Origin: Chryseobacterium indologenes
GTDB lineage: Bacteria; Bacteroidota; Bacteroidia; Flavobacteriales; Weeksellaceae
NCBI RefSeq assembly: GCF_018362995.1
Contig: NZ_CP074372.1
Location: 3,100,001-3,164,000, forward strand
DNA: 64,000 nt
Direction of reading: 5' to 3'
Each line of letters opens with the position of its first letter. Position 1 is the stretch's first letter. Shown in pieces: positions 47,240 to 54,910 of this stretch. The notes beneath the pieces were generated by a model that was given only the letters and a program-made list of their open reading frames with translations, made no database searches and was not told where the DNA came from. A program made the position numbers and the translations under genes.

Positions 47240-48046
47240 TTATAATTTTCCTCCCGCAGCCTTATAATATTCTAAAGCTTTCGGAAGATCTTTGTTGATA
47301 TCTGAAATTCTTGTTTCCGGATTCGGGTGGGTGGATAAGAATTCCGGCTGTCTTGCTCCTGTAGATGCCGCTTCCATTCTGTTCCAGAAAGGGATTGCCG
47401 CTCTCGGATCATATCCTGCCATAGACATCAGGTAAAGTCCCATTTCATCTGCTTCAGATTCCTGACCTCTTCCGTATTTCAATAAAGCTACCTGTGAACC
47501 AATAGGATATACCTTCTGGAAAACACTCGCCCATTGTGAGTTTGAAATTGTTCCTCCCAGGATAGCTCCTCCGTACTGGGCTACCATTGCCTGAGAAATT
47601 CTTTCGTTTCCGTGGCCTGCCAGCGCGTGGGAAACCTCATGTCCCAATACTACTGCAAGTCCGTTATCGTCTTTTGTTACCGGTAATATTCCAGTATAAA
47701 CGGCTACTTTACCACCAGGCATACACCAGGCATTCAGTTCATTGCTTTGCAGAAGATTAAACTCCCAGCTATAGTTGGCAAGATCTGCTGATCTTCCTAT
47801 ACTCTGATAATATCTTTCTGCTGCACTTTTAATTCTGTTTCCTACATTTACCACTCTCTTTGCATCTGCCGTACCGGTAATCACCTTACCTTTGGACAAT
47901 GTCGTCTTATATTCCTGTGAAGACATTGTTAAAATTTCCGAGTTGTTGGCCAGCTGTAAAGACGATCTTCCGGTAATCGGGTTTGTAGTACAGGCAACAG
48001 CCGACAGAGCAATAGCTCCCATTCCTAATAGATGTGTAACTTTCAT
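47240..48046 (-). CDS. M48 family zinc metalloprotease lipoprotein
   Basis: 268 residues. Lipobox AVAC near residue 19, HEVSH zinc motif at 136-140, and third-ligand region GRGQESEADEMGLYLM. LoiP/BepA-like; expected in the periplasm, anchored to the outer membrane, with quality control of outer-membrane proteins as the known family role. Confidence 0.93.
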   Translation of the reverse strand: MKVTHLLGMGAIALSAVACTTNPITGRSSLQLANNSEILTMSSQEYKTTLSKGKVITGTADAKRVVNVGNRIKSAAERYYQSIGRSADLANYSWEFNLLQSNELNAWCMPGGKVAVYTGILPVTKDDNGLAVVLGHEVSHALAGHGNERISQAMVAQYGGAILGGTISNSQWASVFQKVYPIGSQVALLKYGRGQESEADEMGLYLMSMAGYDPRAAIPFWNRMEAASTGARQPEFLSTHPNPETRISDINKDLPKALEYYKAAGGKL

Positions 48047-48151
48047 AGTTTGAGTGTTAATAATTCAACCTTAACAATTTTTATTCCAAAATATTTCAGA
48101 AAGAATATATTTGCATACATTTTGCTGTTTAAATTTAATAATTATCTCATT

Positions 48152-48700
48152 ATGAAAAAGTATATTTCTTTACTAATGATTTTTGGATTCCTGTTCTTTT
48201 TTCAGAGCTGTGCTTCACAGGGTTCATTAGACTCGAAAACAGTGGACACATTAATTGATTCTCAAGAATTTACATTCCACGCGGAAAGAGCTAATCCTAC
48301 GAATTATGATGTTATCAATGTCATGAATTCAATGCCTAATGCTACGGCAACGAGAATATTGAATCTGAATGGCGATTATACTATTGACGTAAGTAAAAAT
48401 ACACTGGATGTAGTTCTTCCTTATTTTGGAAGACTGTTCAATCCAACTTATGGAAATACAAGTGATAACAGCTACAGATTTACTTCAAAAGATTTTACAG
48501 TAACAAAAACTCAGAATAATAAGGGAAAATGGACTTTAAAGTTTAAGCCAAAAGATGTAAAAACCGTTGATGAGATGAATATTGAGATCTTTAAAAACGG
48601 TAAAGCTTTCGTTTCTATGAGAAGTAATGACAGACAGCCGATTAGTTATGACGGTTACATCTCTAAAACTGAGGTGAAACAGGAAAAAGAGAAACCTTAA
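48152..48700 (+). CDS. DUF4251 lipoprotein
   Basis: 182 residues from MKKYISLLMIFG; the frame is open upstream to 48032 but that overlaps the M48 gene start and has no signal. Lipobox FQSC. Contains FHAERANPTNYDVIN and the YFGRLFNPTYG-like core of DUF4251 beta-rich proteins. Function unknown. Its stop overlaps tail to tail by four bases with meaB. Confidence 0.87.
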   Translation: MKKYISLLMIFGFLFFFQSCASQGSLDSKTVDTLIDSQEFTFHAERANPTNYDVINVMNSMPNATATRILNLNGDYTIDVSKNTLDVVLPYFGRLFNPTYGNTSDNSYRFTSKDFTVTKTQNNKGKWTLKFKPKDVKTVDEMNIEIFKNGKAFVSMRSNDRQPISYDGYISKTEVKQEKEKP

Positions 48701-49689
48701 TCCCTGTTTTCATTCGATAAAAATTTTTCAACAAATAATTTTGCTTCAGTGCTTGGATTGGAAACCATCGCTGAAGCATTTTTTTTGTGCAAATGATAGG
48801 CTTCTTCTACAGCATTGCTCTTTTTCATCAGGGATAAAATATATTCCTGAACCCAATATTCAAATCGCTTTTCTGCCTGCTGAACACGGATTTCTTCAAA
48901 ACGACCGCTTTTCTTTTTCAGATCAATAAACTCGAAGATTGTATCATAAACGTCCTGTAATCCTTCGTTATGTAGAGCAGAACCCAGTAAAACAGGAATT
49001 TTCCAGCCTTTTTCTTTAGGTGGAATAAAATCCAGGGCTCTTTTTAATTCCAGTCTTGTATTTTTTGCTTTCTGAAGATTGTCCTGATCTACTTTATTGA
49101 TGAAAATAAGGTCTACCATTTCCATGATTCCGCGTTTTATGCCCTGAAGTTCGTCTCCGCCTCCAATAATTTTAAGGAATAAGAAAACATCGGTAATATC
49201 AGCAACAAGGACTTCTGACTGCCCTACTCCAACGGTTTCTATCAAAATATAATCATATCCTGCTGCTTCACAGATCATCATGGTTTCAAAAGTAGTATTG
49301 GCTACTCCGCCCAGAAAACCTGAACTTGGAGAAGGACGAATGAAAGCATTTTCTTCTTTGGCCAATTCTTCCATTCTGGTTTTGTCTCCCAGAATGCTTC
49401 CTTTATTGATTGCTGAGCTGGGATCAATAGCGAGAACGGCTACTTTTTTACCCTGTGCAATTACCAACCGGCCGAAGTTTTCTATAAAGGTAGATTTTCC
49501 GGCTCCCGGAACTCCTGTTACTCCTACTCTCACAGAGTTTCCGGTAAAAGGCATAATCTTCTTCAGAAGGTCTTCTGCCTGTACCCTGTGTTCTGCTTTT
49601 TTACTTTCAACCAATGTAATAGCTTTTGCAATCAGGCGTTTGTTTCCTGACTGTATTCCGTCTATTAGCTCTTCTGTAGAAAATTTCAT
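48697..49689 (-). CDS. meaB: Methylmalonyl-CoA mutase-associated GTPase MeaB
   Basis: About 330 residues from MKFSTEELIDG (an upstream in-frame Met lies 12 codons earlier). G3E-type GTPase: P-loop GVPGAGKST at 59-67, switch-region ETVGVGQSE and INKVD specificity motif. MeaB protects and loads adenosylcobalamin into methylmalonyl-CoA mutase, whose gene lies at 55940-58060. Confidence 0.96.
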   Translation of the reverse strand: MKFSTEELIDGIQSGNKRLIAKAITLVESKKAEHRVQAEDLLKKIMPFTGNSVRVGVTGVPGAGKSTFIENFGRLVIAQGKKVAVLAIDPSSAINKGSILGDKTRMEELAKEENAFIRPSPSSGFLGGVANTTFETMMICEAAGYDYILIETVGVGQSEVLVADITDVFLFLKIIGGGDELQGIKRGIMEMVDLIFINKVDQDNLQKAKNTRLELKRALDFIPPKEKGWKIPVLLGSALHNEGLQDVYDTIFEFIDLKKKSGRFEEIRVQQAEKRFEYWVQEYILSLMKKSNAVEEAYHLHKKNASAMVSNPSTEAKLFVEKFLSNENRD

Positions 49690-49888
49690 TGATTCAAAAT
49701 TAATAATTAAAATGGGAATGGTCAATAGCCGGCTTACAATGATGAGACAAAAGGCTTAAATTATCTTTATTCAGGATTACCGATTTTACGTGAATTTAAT
49801 TTTTATTTCTTCTAAATTAAAACTAGAACGCCCTATATCAACGGCTTAAGGAATTTATTACATTTGTTATATGTCAAAAAGAAGAAAC

Positions 49889-50182
49889 ATGAAAAAACTC
49901 ATCGCTGCGGCTTCGTTTACTGGTATTTTGCTGGTTTCCTGTACGCCGAAAGCTGCTACATCCACTGCTACTGCAGGCACTTCAACATCTACTGCGGAAC
50001 AGATCGCTCAGGGGAAAACTATTTTTGAAAACTCTTGTGGAAGATGTCATAAATTACCTGATCCTGCTTCTCACAACCCTGTGCAATGGGTAGGAATCAT
50101 GAATTCTATGGCTCCAAAGGCAAAATTAACGGATGAACAGCACCAATGGGTTTATGATTATATTGTTTCTGTGAAGAAGTAA
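49889..50182 (+). CDS. Monoheme cytochrome c lipoprotein
   Basis: About 97 residues from MKKLIAAASF; a Met six codons earlier is possible. Lipobox LVSC, a Thr/Ala/Ser-rich linker, heme motif CGRCHKLPDP, and probable axial Met in IMNSMAPKAKLTDEQ. A small electron carrier anchored to the membrane. The next gene is a close paralogue, so this is a tandem duplication. Confidence 0.9.
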   Translation: MKKLIAAASFTGILLVSCTPKAATSTATAGTSTSTAEQIAQGKTIFENSCGRCHKLPDPASHNPVQWVGIMNSMAPKAKLTDEQHQWVYDYIVSVKK

Positions 50183-50202
50183 TCATCAAACAAAAATAGG
50201 AT

Positions 50203-50490
50203 ATGAAAAAATTCATCTTAACCGGTATCGCAGCATCAGCATTTCTGGTATCCTGCGGACCAAAAAGTGTGGCTGTAACAGGGCCAAAGTATACCTCATC
50301 TGAGCAGTTGGCGCAAGGAAAAACCATTTTTGAAAATTCCTGTGCAAAATGCCATAAGCTGCCAGAACCAACGAAACATGACGACAAGGGATGGATCAAC
50401 ACGTTAAGCAGAATGGCTCCAAAAGCTAAACTGAGCGATGACCAGCATCAAATGGTGTATGACTATCTGATCTCTGTTAACAAAAAATAA
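50203..50490 (+). CDS. Monoheme cytochrome c lipoprotein (paralogue)
   Basis: 95 residues. Lipobox LVSC, heme motif CAKCHKLPEP and SRMAPKAKLSDDQHQMVYDYL. Very similar to its upstream neighbour but with a shorter linker. The pair may feed the cbb3 oxidase. Stop overlaps the start of a palindromic terminator. Confidence 0.92.
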   Translation: MKKFILTGIAASAFLVSCGPKSVAVTGPKYTSSEQLAQGKTIFENSCAKCHKLPEPTKHDDKGWINTLSRMAPKAKLSDDQHQMVYDYLISVNKK

Positions 50491-50518
50491 GCTTTCAATT
50501 GAAAGCTTATTTTTTTAA
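50489..50518. terminator. Palindromic terminator after cytochrome pair
   Basis: AAGCTTTCAATTGAAAGCTT, ten perfect pairs, followed by a run of seven T. Confidence 0.85.
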
Positions 50519-50535
50519 TAGGCTTGAAAATCAGA

Positions 50536-51042
50536 TTATTCCGTCTTTTTTATAGTTCTGTTTCTGGTTACTTTTCCTTTGACAAGTTTCTCTCTATCTT
50601 CAAGTATTTCGAGAGCTGCACGGTTGTAAGCAAATTTTTTAGCTTCTTTAAGGGTTCCTAAAGCTTGCTTATACTCAAAGTTTCTTTCCTGCAGAAGAGA
50701 GAGACAGTTCAGAATTTCCGATTTGTCAATTCCTTTTAATTTTAGAGCGAATTCAATTAATTTTTCAGCTTCTTTATAATCTTCATTATTCAAAAGACAT
50801 TCAATATAATATTTAGGAGTATTGATATTGGCGATGTTACTCTGCATAGCTTCATCAAAATATTTCTTCGCTGTTTCGTAATCTTTCAGCTCTTCGGAAT
50901 ATACTCTTCCCATCAGGCAAAGACTGTCTGCGTCTTCAGGTTCGTAAGACAGAGCATAGTTAAGTGCATCCATACATTCAGAAAGATTGAATGGAAAGTA
51001 GTCTAATGCTTCAAAATAATATTTACTTTTAGTTAAGGTCAT
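50536..51042 (-). CDS. TPR-like protein in the RNA-repair cluster
   Basis: 168 residues, helical, with TPR-like units (MDALNYALSYEPEDADSLCLMGRVY, in which A-L-Y-P spacing fits, then ETAKKYFDEAM and EAEKLIEFALKLKG). Basic C-terminus KGKVTRNRTIKKTE. Its start overlaps the prfH end by 14 bases, so it is coupled to it. Likely an adaptor that binds a protein partner; its role in the cluster is unknown. Confidence 0.8.
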   Translation of the reverse strand: MTLTKSKYYFEALDYFPFNLSECMDALNYALSYEPEDADSLCLMGRVYSEELKDYETAKKYFDEAMQSNIANINTPKYYIECLLNNEDYKEAEKLIEFALKLKGIDKSEILNCLSLLQERNFEYKQALGTLKEAKKFAYNRAALEILEDREKLVKGKVTRNRTIKKTE

Positions 51043-51727
51043 TGTTGTAGTTTTTAAGGTCGTTTTTCAAGGCATTCCTTTGTTTTTTGAATGTCTTGTC
51101 TTCGTAATTCTTTTTGAAATCTGTTCCTGAAAATGTCCGGACAGGATTTCCACGTTCTACCTGCATCTGAAGAGACCAGGTTTCTTTCAGTTTTCTTTCC
51201 AGCTGTTGGATATAAGCTGCCATTACTTTTTCTTTTAATCTGATAGCAGAAAGTTTTTTATTCTCCAGCTGCGAGCGTGAGTCCTGTACAAACACTGTTT
51301 CTTTGGTCAGAATATGAGTAGCACGCACCGCTGTATTCACTTTGTTTACATTCTGTCCTCCGCTTCCCTGGCTTCTCGCTGTTTGAAATCTGATATCTTT
51401 TTCATTGAAATCAACCATTTTTACATCATCCAATTCAAAAATTCCGATAAACCAATTGCTTCTTTTATGGAGTTTCCTGAATGTGCTTTTTCCTATCCAG
51501 CAAACAGTTCCCAACCAGTTTTTAAGAAACAGGTTTATCTCTTTTCCTTTTAAAAGCAGGGTTACTGATTTTAATGTAAGGTTTTCATCACCGTTTTCAC
51601 GATGAATGATTTCGTATTCTATTGTATTTTGCTTGGCCTCTTCAAGAAAGGTCTTCAGAACCTTTGCGGCAACCCACTGACATTCTAAAGGACCTCTTCC
51701 TGAAGTGATCTGTATTAATTTTTCCAT
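51029..51727 (-). CDS. prfH: Peptide chain release factor homologue PrfH
   Basis: 232 residues. Carries the peptidyl-tRNA hydrolysis motif GSGGQ (GGQ at 123-125) in QGSGGQNVNKVNTAVRATH, but lacks the tripeptide anticodon region of normal RF1/RF2. This is PrfH, known to free peptides from ribosomes whose 16S rRNA decoding centre has been cut, so that RtcB2 can repair the rRNA. One base after the nucleotidyltransferase and overlapping the TPR-like gene. Confidence 0.93.
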   Translation of the reverse strand: MEKLIQITSGRGPLECQWVAAKVLKTFLEEAKQNTIEYEIIHRENGDENLTLKSVTLLLKGKEINLFLKNWLGTVCWIGKSTFRKLHKRSNWFIGIFELDDVKMVDFNEKDIRFQTARSQGSGGQNVNKVNTAVRATHILTKETVFVQDSRSQLENKKLSAIRLKEKVMAAYIQQLERKLKETWSLQMQVERGNPVRTFSGTDFKKNYEDKTFKKQRNALKNDLKNYNNDLN

Positions 51728-51728
51728 T

Positions 51729-52274
51729 TTATGTTGGCATTTTGCTTAATAAAGGGTGTCCTACCGGATCTGTCCCTTTTTGTAATAAATCTTTTGCAGC
51801 CATTACTGCCCAGCATTTGTCACTGGAGTGTATATTTCTGTAAAATGAAAGTAAAATATCAGGCTTTACGACAGTAAAACCATTGGCTTCTATAGTTTCA
51901 AGATCGTCTCTTTCAAAGAAATCTATGGTAATTCTGTGGAATTTATCATTCTCCAGTTCTACTGTTTTCTCGTACCTGCGGAAGTTTTCTTCACTCGGCA
52001 GGTGATCATACCGGGTCCAGACTTTCTGAAATCCTTCCTGTTGAAGAATGATAACTACATCTGCAACATTTTCTTTCTTTACAAAAACATCAATATCCTT
52101 ATGGTCGTGCGCATGTTTGTATTCCGTATGTCCTGTTTCAGACATAAAATGCCATGCCCAGCCACCTGAAATAATGATTTTATCTTTTAATATGTTTAAA
52201 ATTCCGAGTCCTAACCGGATTCTGAATTCCGGCCAGACTTCGCCGTATCTTTTTATGTTATGTGGTGCTCCCAT
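51729..52274 (-). CDS. Minimal nucleotidyltransferase in the rtcB2-prfH operon
   Basis: 181 residues with the full Pol-beta-type nucleotidyltransferase signature: ISGGWAWHF (Gly37-Gly38), DHKDIDVFV (catalytic Asp60 and Asp62) and a third acid Asp118 in HRITIDFFE. No C-terminal RNA-binding domain such as that of CCA enzymes. Resembles small aminoglycoside-type or AbiEii-like NTases in size only. Sited between rtcB2 and prfH (1 base from prfH), it could add nucleotides to damaged RNA ends or act as a modifying antitoxin-like enzyme; neither is shown. Confidence 0.85.
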   Translation of the reverse strand: MGAPHNIKRYGEVWPEFRIRLGLGILNILKDKIIISGGWAWHFMSETGHTEYKHAHDHKDIDVFVKKENVADVVIILQQEGFQKVWTRYDHLPSEENFRRYEKTVELENDKFHRITIDFFERDDLETIEANGFTVVKPDILLSFYRNIHSSDKCWAVMAAKDLLQKGTDPVGHPLLSKMPT

Positions 52275-52294
52275 TACTTTGTTTTTAAATTAAA

Positions 52295-52346
52295 AGCTGA
52301 AAGTTTATAGTTGAAAGCTCAATATTTTCAGCTGACAACTATAAAC
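52295..52346. repeat. Palindromic element between rtcB2 and the nucleotidyltransferase gene
   Basis: GTTTATAGTTG (52303-52313) pairs with CAACTATAAAC (52336-52346), and AGCTGAAA (52295-52302) pairs with TTTCAGCT (52326-52333). It fills most of the 83-base gap and no T run follows; likely a small mobile-type or mRNA-processing element. Confidence 0.6.
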
Positions 52347-52357
52347 GATCAACCAAA

Positions 52358-53749
52358 TTATCTGTCCATTCTCACAATTCTCGGCTGGAATGTTCCCAGG
52401 ATATCTACCAGTTCACTCTGTGCATTCATTACTTCATTGATGTCTTTATAGGCCATTGGTGCTTCTTCTGCATTTCCGCCCATCAGTGTGACATTTTTAA
52501 GTTTTAATTCTTTCTTGATATCATGCTGAGTGAAAAGGGTTCTGCATTCTCCTCTGGAGTGTGCTCTTCCTGCGCCATGAGATGCTGAATTCAGGGATTC
52601 CGGGTTTCCTTTTCCGCGAACGATAAATCCTTTCGCTGTCATGGATCCGGGAATCATTCCCAGTTCATTTTCATTGGCAGGTGTTGCTCCTTTTCGGTGA
52701 ACAATCACTTCTTTTCCGTTATGGATTTCTTTCCAGGCAAAGTTGTGATGGTTCTCAATTCTGGCTTTTACTCTTCCACCAACGGCTTTTACCAGCCTTC
52801 TGTGAATATCATCATGACAGGCTGAAGCATAATCTCCAGCGAGATTCATTGCCGTCCAATATTCCAATCCAAGGTGTGTGCTAAGATCCAGCCAGGCGAA
52901 GTTTTGGGCTTCTTTTGGTAACGGACACTGTTCTGTAGCCACTCTTGAGTAATATTGGGCAATTTCTGCTCCAAGACCTCTTGAGCCACTGTGAGAAAGT
53001 ATTCCAAGATATTTTCCTTTCGGCAGGCCAATCTGCTCATCTTCTTCGGTGATTTCCACTTCTCCGAATTCGACAAAGTGATTTCCTCCGCCTGAGGATC
53101 CCATCTGTTTAATGGCTTTTCCCTTTAATCTTCTTAAGATCGGGATCATGTCGAATGTATCTCTTTCAAAAATCTCATGGTCTATGTGAGACTTGTGCGT
53201 TTCATACATCCCGAATTTTGTATGTTCGGCAAGCGCTTTTTCATATTTATCTCTTGCACCTTCAAGATATGAAATAGGTGTATCCAAAATACTGAGGCTC
53301 ATTCTGCAGCCAATATCCATTCCTACTCCGTAAGGAATTACTGCATTTTCCACTGCCAGAACTCCCCCAATCGGAAGTCCGTAGCCGCTGTGGGCATCGG
53401 GCATTAATGCTCCCTGTGTAGAAATTGGCAGTTTCAAAGCTGTGTACAACTGATTTTTTGCCTCTTCTGAGATATTGTTACCAAAAATCTGAAATGTAGC
53501 ACGTTGTGAATTCAACATTCTTTTTTCCGTTTTTTTGGATGAAAGCAAGGTTTCTGCAATTTGTCCGAAAGTCAGATCTTTTTCAAATTCTTCCGGATTA
53601 AGCAGAATTTCCTTTAAAATAGATTTTACATGATGAATATTCTTCGTTGCAAAATTTCTTTTCATGACTTCCAATGCTACGTTTACGCTTTGATTATTTG
53701 GATAGCCCAGTTTTAATATATCTTTTCCTTTTAGTTTTAAATTTCCCAT
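52358..53749 (-). CDS. rtcB: RtcB2-type RNA-splicing ligase
   Basis: 463 residues. The metal site DIGC (Asp145, Cys148), GGGNHFVEFG (220-229), ILSHSGSRG, and the guanylated-His motif HGAGR (His391) are intact, so the enzyme should join 2',3'-cyclic phosphate ends to 5'-OH ends. HGAGRAHSRG instead of the common GAGRxMSR and the long N-terminus (about 80 residues, KGKDILKLGYPNNQ) fit the RtcB2 branch that pairs with PrfH. Twenty-seven bases after the unknown basic protein gene. Confidence 0.94.
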   Translation of the reverse strand: MGNLKLKGKDILKLGYPNNQSVNVALEVMKRNFATKNIHHVKSILKEILLNPEEFEKDLTFGQIAETLLSSKKTEKRMLNSQRATFQIFGNNISEEAKNQLYTALKLPISTQGALMPDAHSGYGLPIGGVLAVENAVIPYGVGMDIGCRMSLSILDTPISYLEGARDKYEKALAEHTKFGMYETHKSHIDHEIFERDTFDMIPILRRLKGKAIKQMGSSGGGNHFVEFGEVEITEEDEQIGLPKGKYLGILSHSGSRGLGAEIAQYYSRVATEQCPLPKEAQNFAWLDLSTHLGLEYWTAMNLAGDYASACHDDIHRRLVKAVGGRVKARIENHHNFAWKEIHNGKEVIVHRKGATPANENELGMIPGSMTAKGFIVRGKGNPESLNSASHGAGRAHSRGECRTLFTQHDIKKELKLKNVTLMGGNAEEAPMAYKDINEVMNAQSELVDILGTFQPRIVRMDR

Positions 53750-53776
53750 TGTTTTTGTTTTAAATAACAGTTGGAC

Positions 53777-54511
53777 TTATACGTCCTGTAAGCTTTCTGC
53801 AATCTCTGTTGCAGACATTTTGTAGTGAAAGTATTTTGTACTTTCATTTTGATCAGATTTGTATTTCATCTTCCATGAACTTGGCTTTCCATATATTGTT
53901 TTATGGATAATCCCAGCAACTTTGTGTTGTCCTAAATAATCTCCCAGCTCTGCATATTCTTTTTCGAGTTCAAAGTCTACAGGCTTATAATGGGTAATCA
54001 TATTGGGTCTTATTCTAAGGATAAACCTCCACGGTTCAATGAATTCGTAGTAAATCTCATACCTCTTCCTTATAGGGCAATATTCTTCCTTTTGCAAAAA
54101 ATACTGCCTTTCCATTGGTGTAAGTCCGAATTTCGGATCATTCCAGGCATATTCTGAAACTCGATTGAGCTTCTGCTCTCTTTCCACATAGATTCTTCTT
54201 CCGGATTTTCTTTTCTTTTTAAGAAATTTTCTGCTTTCAGAATACATGTAAGTATTGATTTTCTTCAGAATTCCTTCAAAGAATTCTCCGTATTTGGATC
54301 TCATTACATCTTCCCTTACCACAAAGAATCTTACAAATCCTCTTTGATAAGGCTTATCCAAAGGAATCCATTGGATATTTCTTCTGATGTCTGAAAGTTC
54401 TTCACTACGTCGATATTTTTTTCTGATCTGTTTTTCTACATCTTTTCTAATTGTTCTTTTTCTGCTTCTCAAGCTTCTCAGCCGGGAAAACAGAAAGTTA
54501 TCATTTTCCAT
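53777..54511 (-). CDS. Unknown basic protein, first gene of the RNA-repair cluster
   Basis: 244 residues. The first 40 residues are extremely basic (SRLRSLRSRKRTIRKDVEKQ...), followed by an alpha/beta part with QWIPLDKPYQRGFVRFFVV, RVSEYAWNDPKFGLTPMERQ and EPWRFILRIRPNMITHY, and the C-terminus KMSATEIAESLQDV. No signal peptide or membrane segment. I recognise no family. Basic character and place before rtcB2 suggest that it binds RNA or ribosomes. Inferred only from context. Confidence 0.85.
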   Translation of the reverse strand: MENDNFLFSRLRSLRSRKRTIRKDVEKQIRKKYRRSEELSDIRRNIQWIPLDKPYQRGFVRFFVVREDVMRSKYGEFFEGILKKINTYMYSESRKFLKKKRKSGRRIYVEREQKLNRVSEYAWNDPKFGLTPMERQYFLQKEEYCPIRKRYEIYYEFIEPWRFILRIRPNMITHYKPVDFELEKEYAELGDYLGQHKVAGIIHKTIYGKPSSWKMKYKSDQNESTKYFHYKMSATEIAESLQDV

Positions 54512-54551
54512 TGTTCACAGAAGTATGATGCGAGATTGTAAAGTTTTTTAT

Positions 54552-54618
54552 CTCACACAACTTTTAATCAACTAAAATATTAGTTGAATGGATTAATAAT
54601 AGACGGCTACAGTGTGAG
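54552..54618. promoter_or_regulatory. Nested dyad operator upstream of the RNA-repair cluster
   Basis: TCAACTAA-AATA-TTAGTTGA (54568-54587), eight perfect pairs, is flanked by CTCACAC (54552-54558) and GTGTGAG (54612-54618), also inverted. It lies about 57 bases before the first gene, at a likely promoter position. Either a regulator site or a structured leader. Not assigned to any known regulator. Confidence 0.5.
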
Positions 54619-54694
54619 GATATAATTCACCTGTTTCGTCTGTAATGACACTAAAAAAGATTTCGGGTAAACCTGGGAGTTTGAAATATTGCGC

Positions 54695-54730
54695 AATAAA
54701 AAACCCGAAATCTCTACGACTTCGGGTTTT
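54695..54730 (-). terminator. Terminator of the leader transcript
   Basis: AAAACCCGAA (minus-strand arm 54730-54721) pairs with TTCGGGTTTT, ten pairs and T run. A third strand ACCCGAAATC at 54668-54659 can also pair with GATTTCGGGT of the hairpin, an alternative fold. Confidence 0.8.
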
Positions 54731-54752
54731 GATATTTTATTGTACTGTTATT

Positions 54753-54830
54753 CTAAGAATGTACCAAACCGCGAAGCCTTACCACCATAAGTGGCAATCC
54801 AACTGTAGAATTCTGTTTAGTTCTGAACAT
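54753..54830 (-). CDS. 25-codon ORF in the leader transcript
   Basis: ATG-TAG frame beginning MFRTKQNSTVG and ending RGLVHS, rich in Leu, Val and Arg. It starts about 37 bases after the predicted transcription start. No Shine-Dalgarno sequence, which is normal here. The peptide could be real, a regulatory leader, or chance. I recognise no homologue. Confidence 0.4.
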   Translation of the reverse strand: MFRTKQNSTVGLPLMVVRLRGLVHS

Positions 54831-54871
54831 TGCTTCGTCGTTTTTTATTGGTTAAACTTGATTTTCAGGTG

Positions 54872-54900
54872 CAAATATATAAATTTTTCTGAGAATCAAA
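54872..54900 (-). promoter_or_regulatory. Strong Bacteroidota promoter of the leader transcript
   Basis: TATATTTG (54872-54879) is a perfect TAnnTTTG -7 box; TTTG (54897-54900) is the -33 element; spacer 17 bases. Confidence 0.7.
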
Positions 54901-54910
54901 ATTATTTTTT

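Larger units (their letters stand above)
54695..54867 (-). ncRNA. Putative structured small RNA / leader transcript
   Basis: A compact unit on the minus strand: promoter at 54872-54900, possible stems CGAAGC/GCTTCG enclosing TTGCCAC-TTATG-GTGGTAA, and a Rho-independent terminator at 54700-54730. It may be an independent sRNA, a peptide-coding transcript or an attenuator ahead of the RNA-repair operon. No Rfam family is recognised by eye. Confidence 0.45.

Noticed and set aside
50536-54511. Toxin-antitoxin or abortive-infection system
   Set aside because: The nucleotidyltransferase and small size of some genes recall AbiE, but no AbiEi-like antitoxin is present and rtcB2-prfH point to repair.
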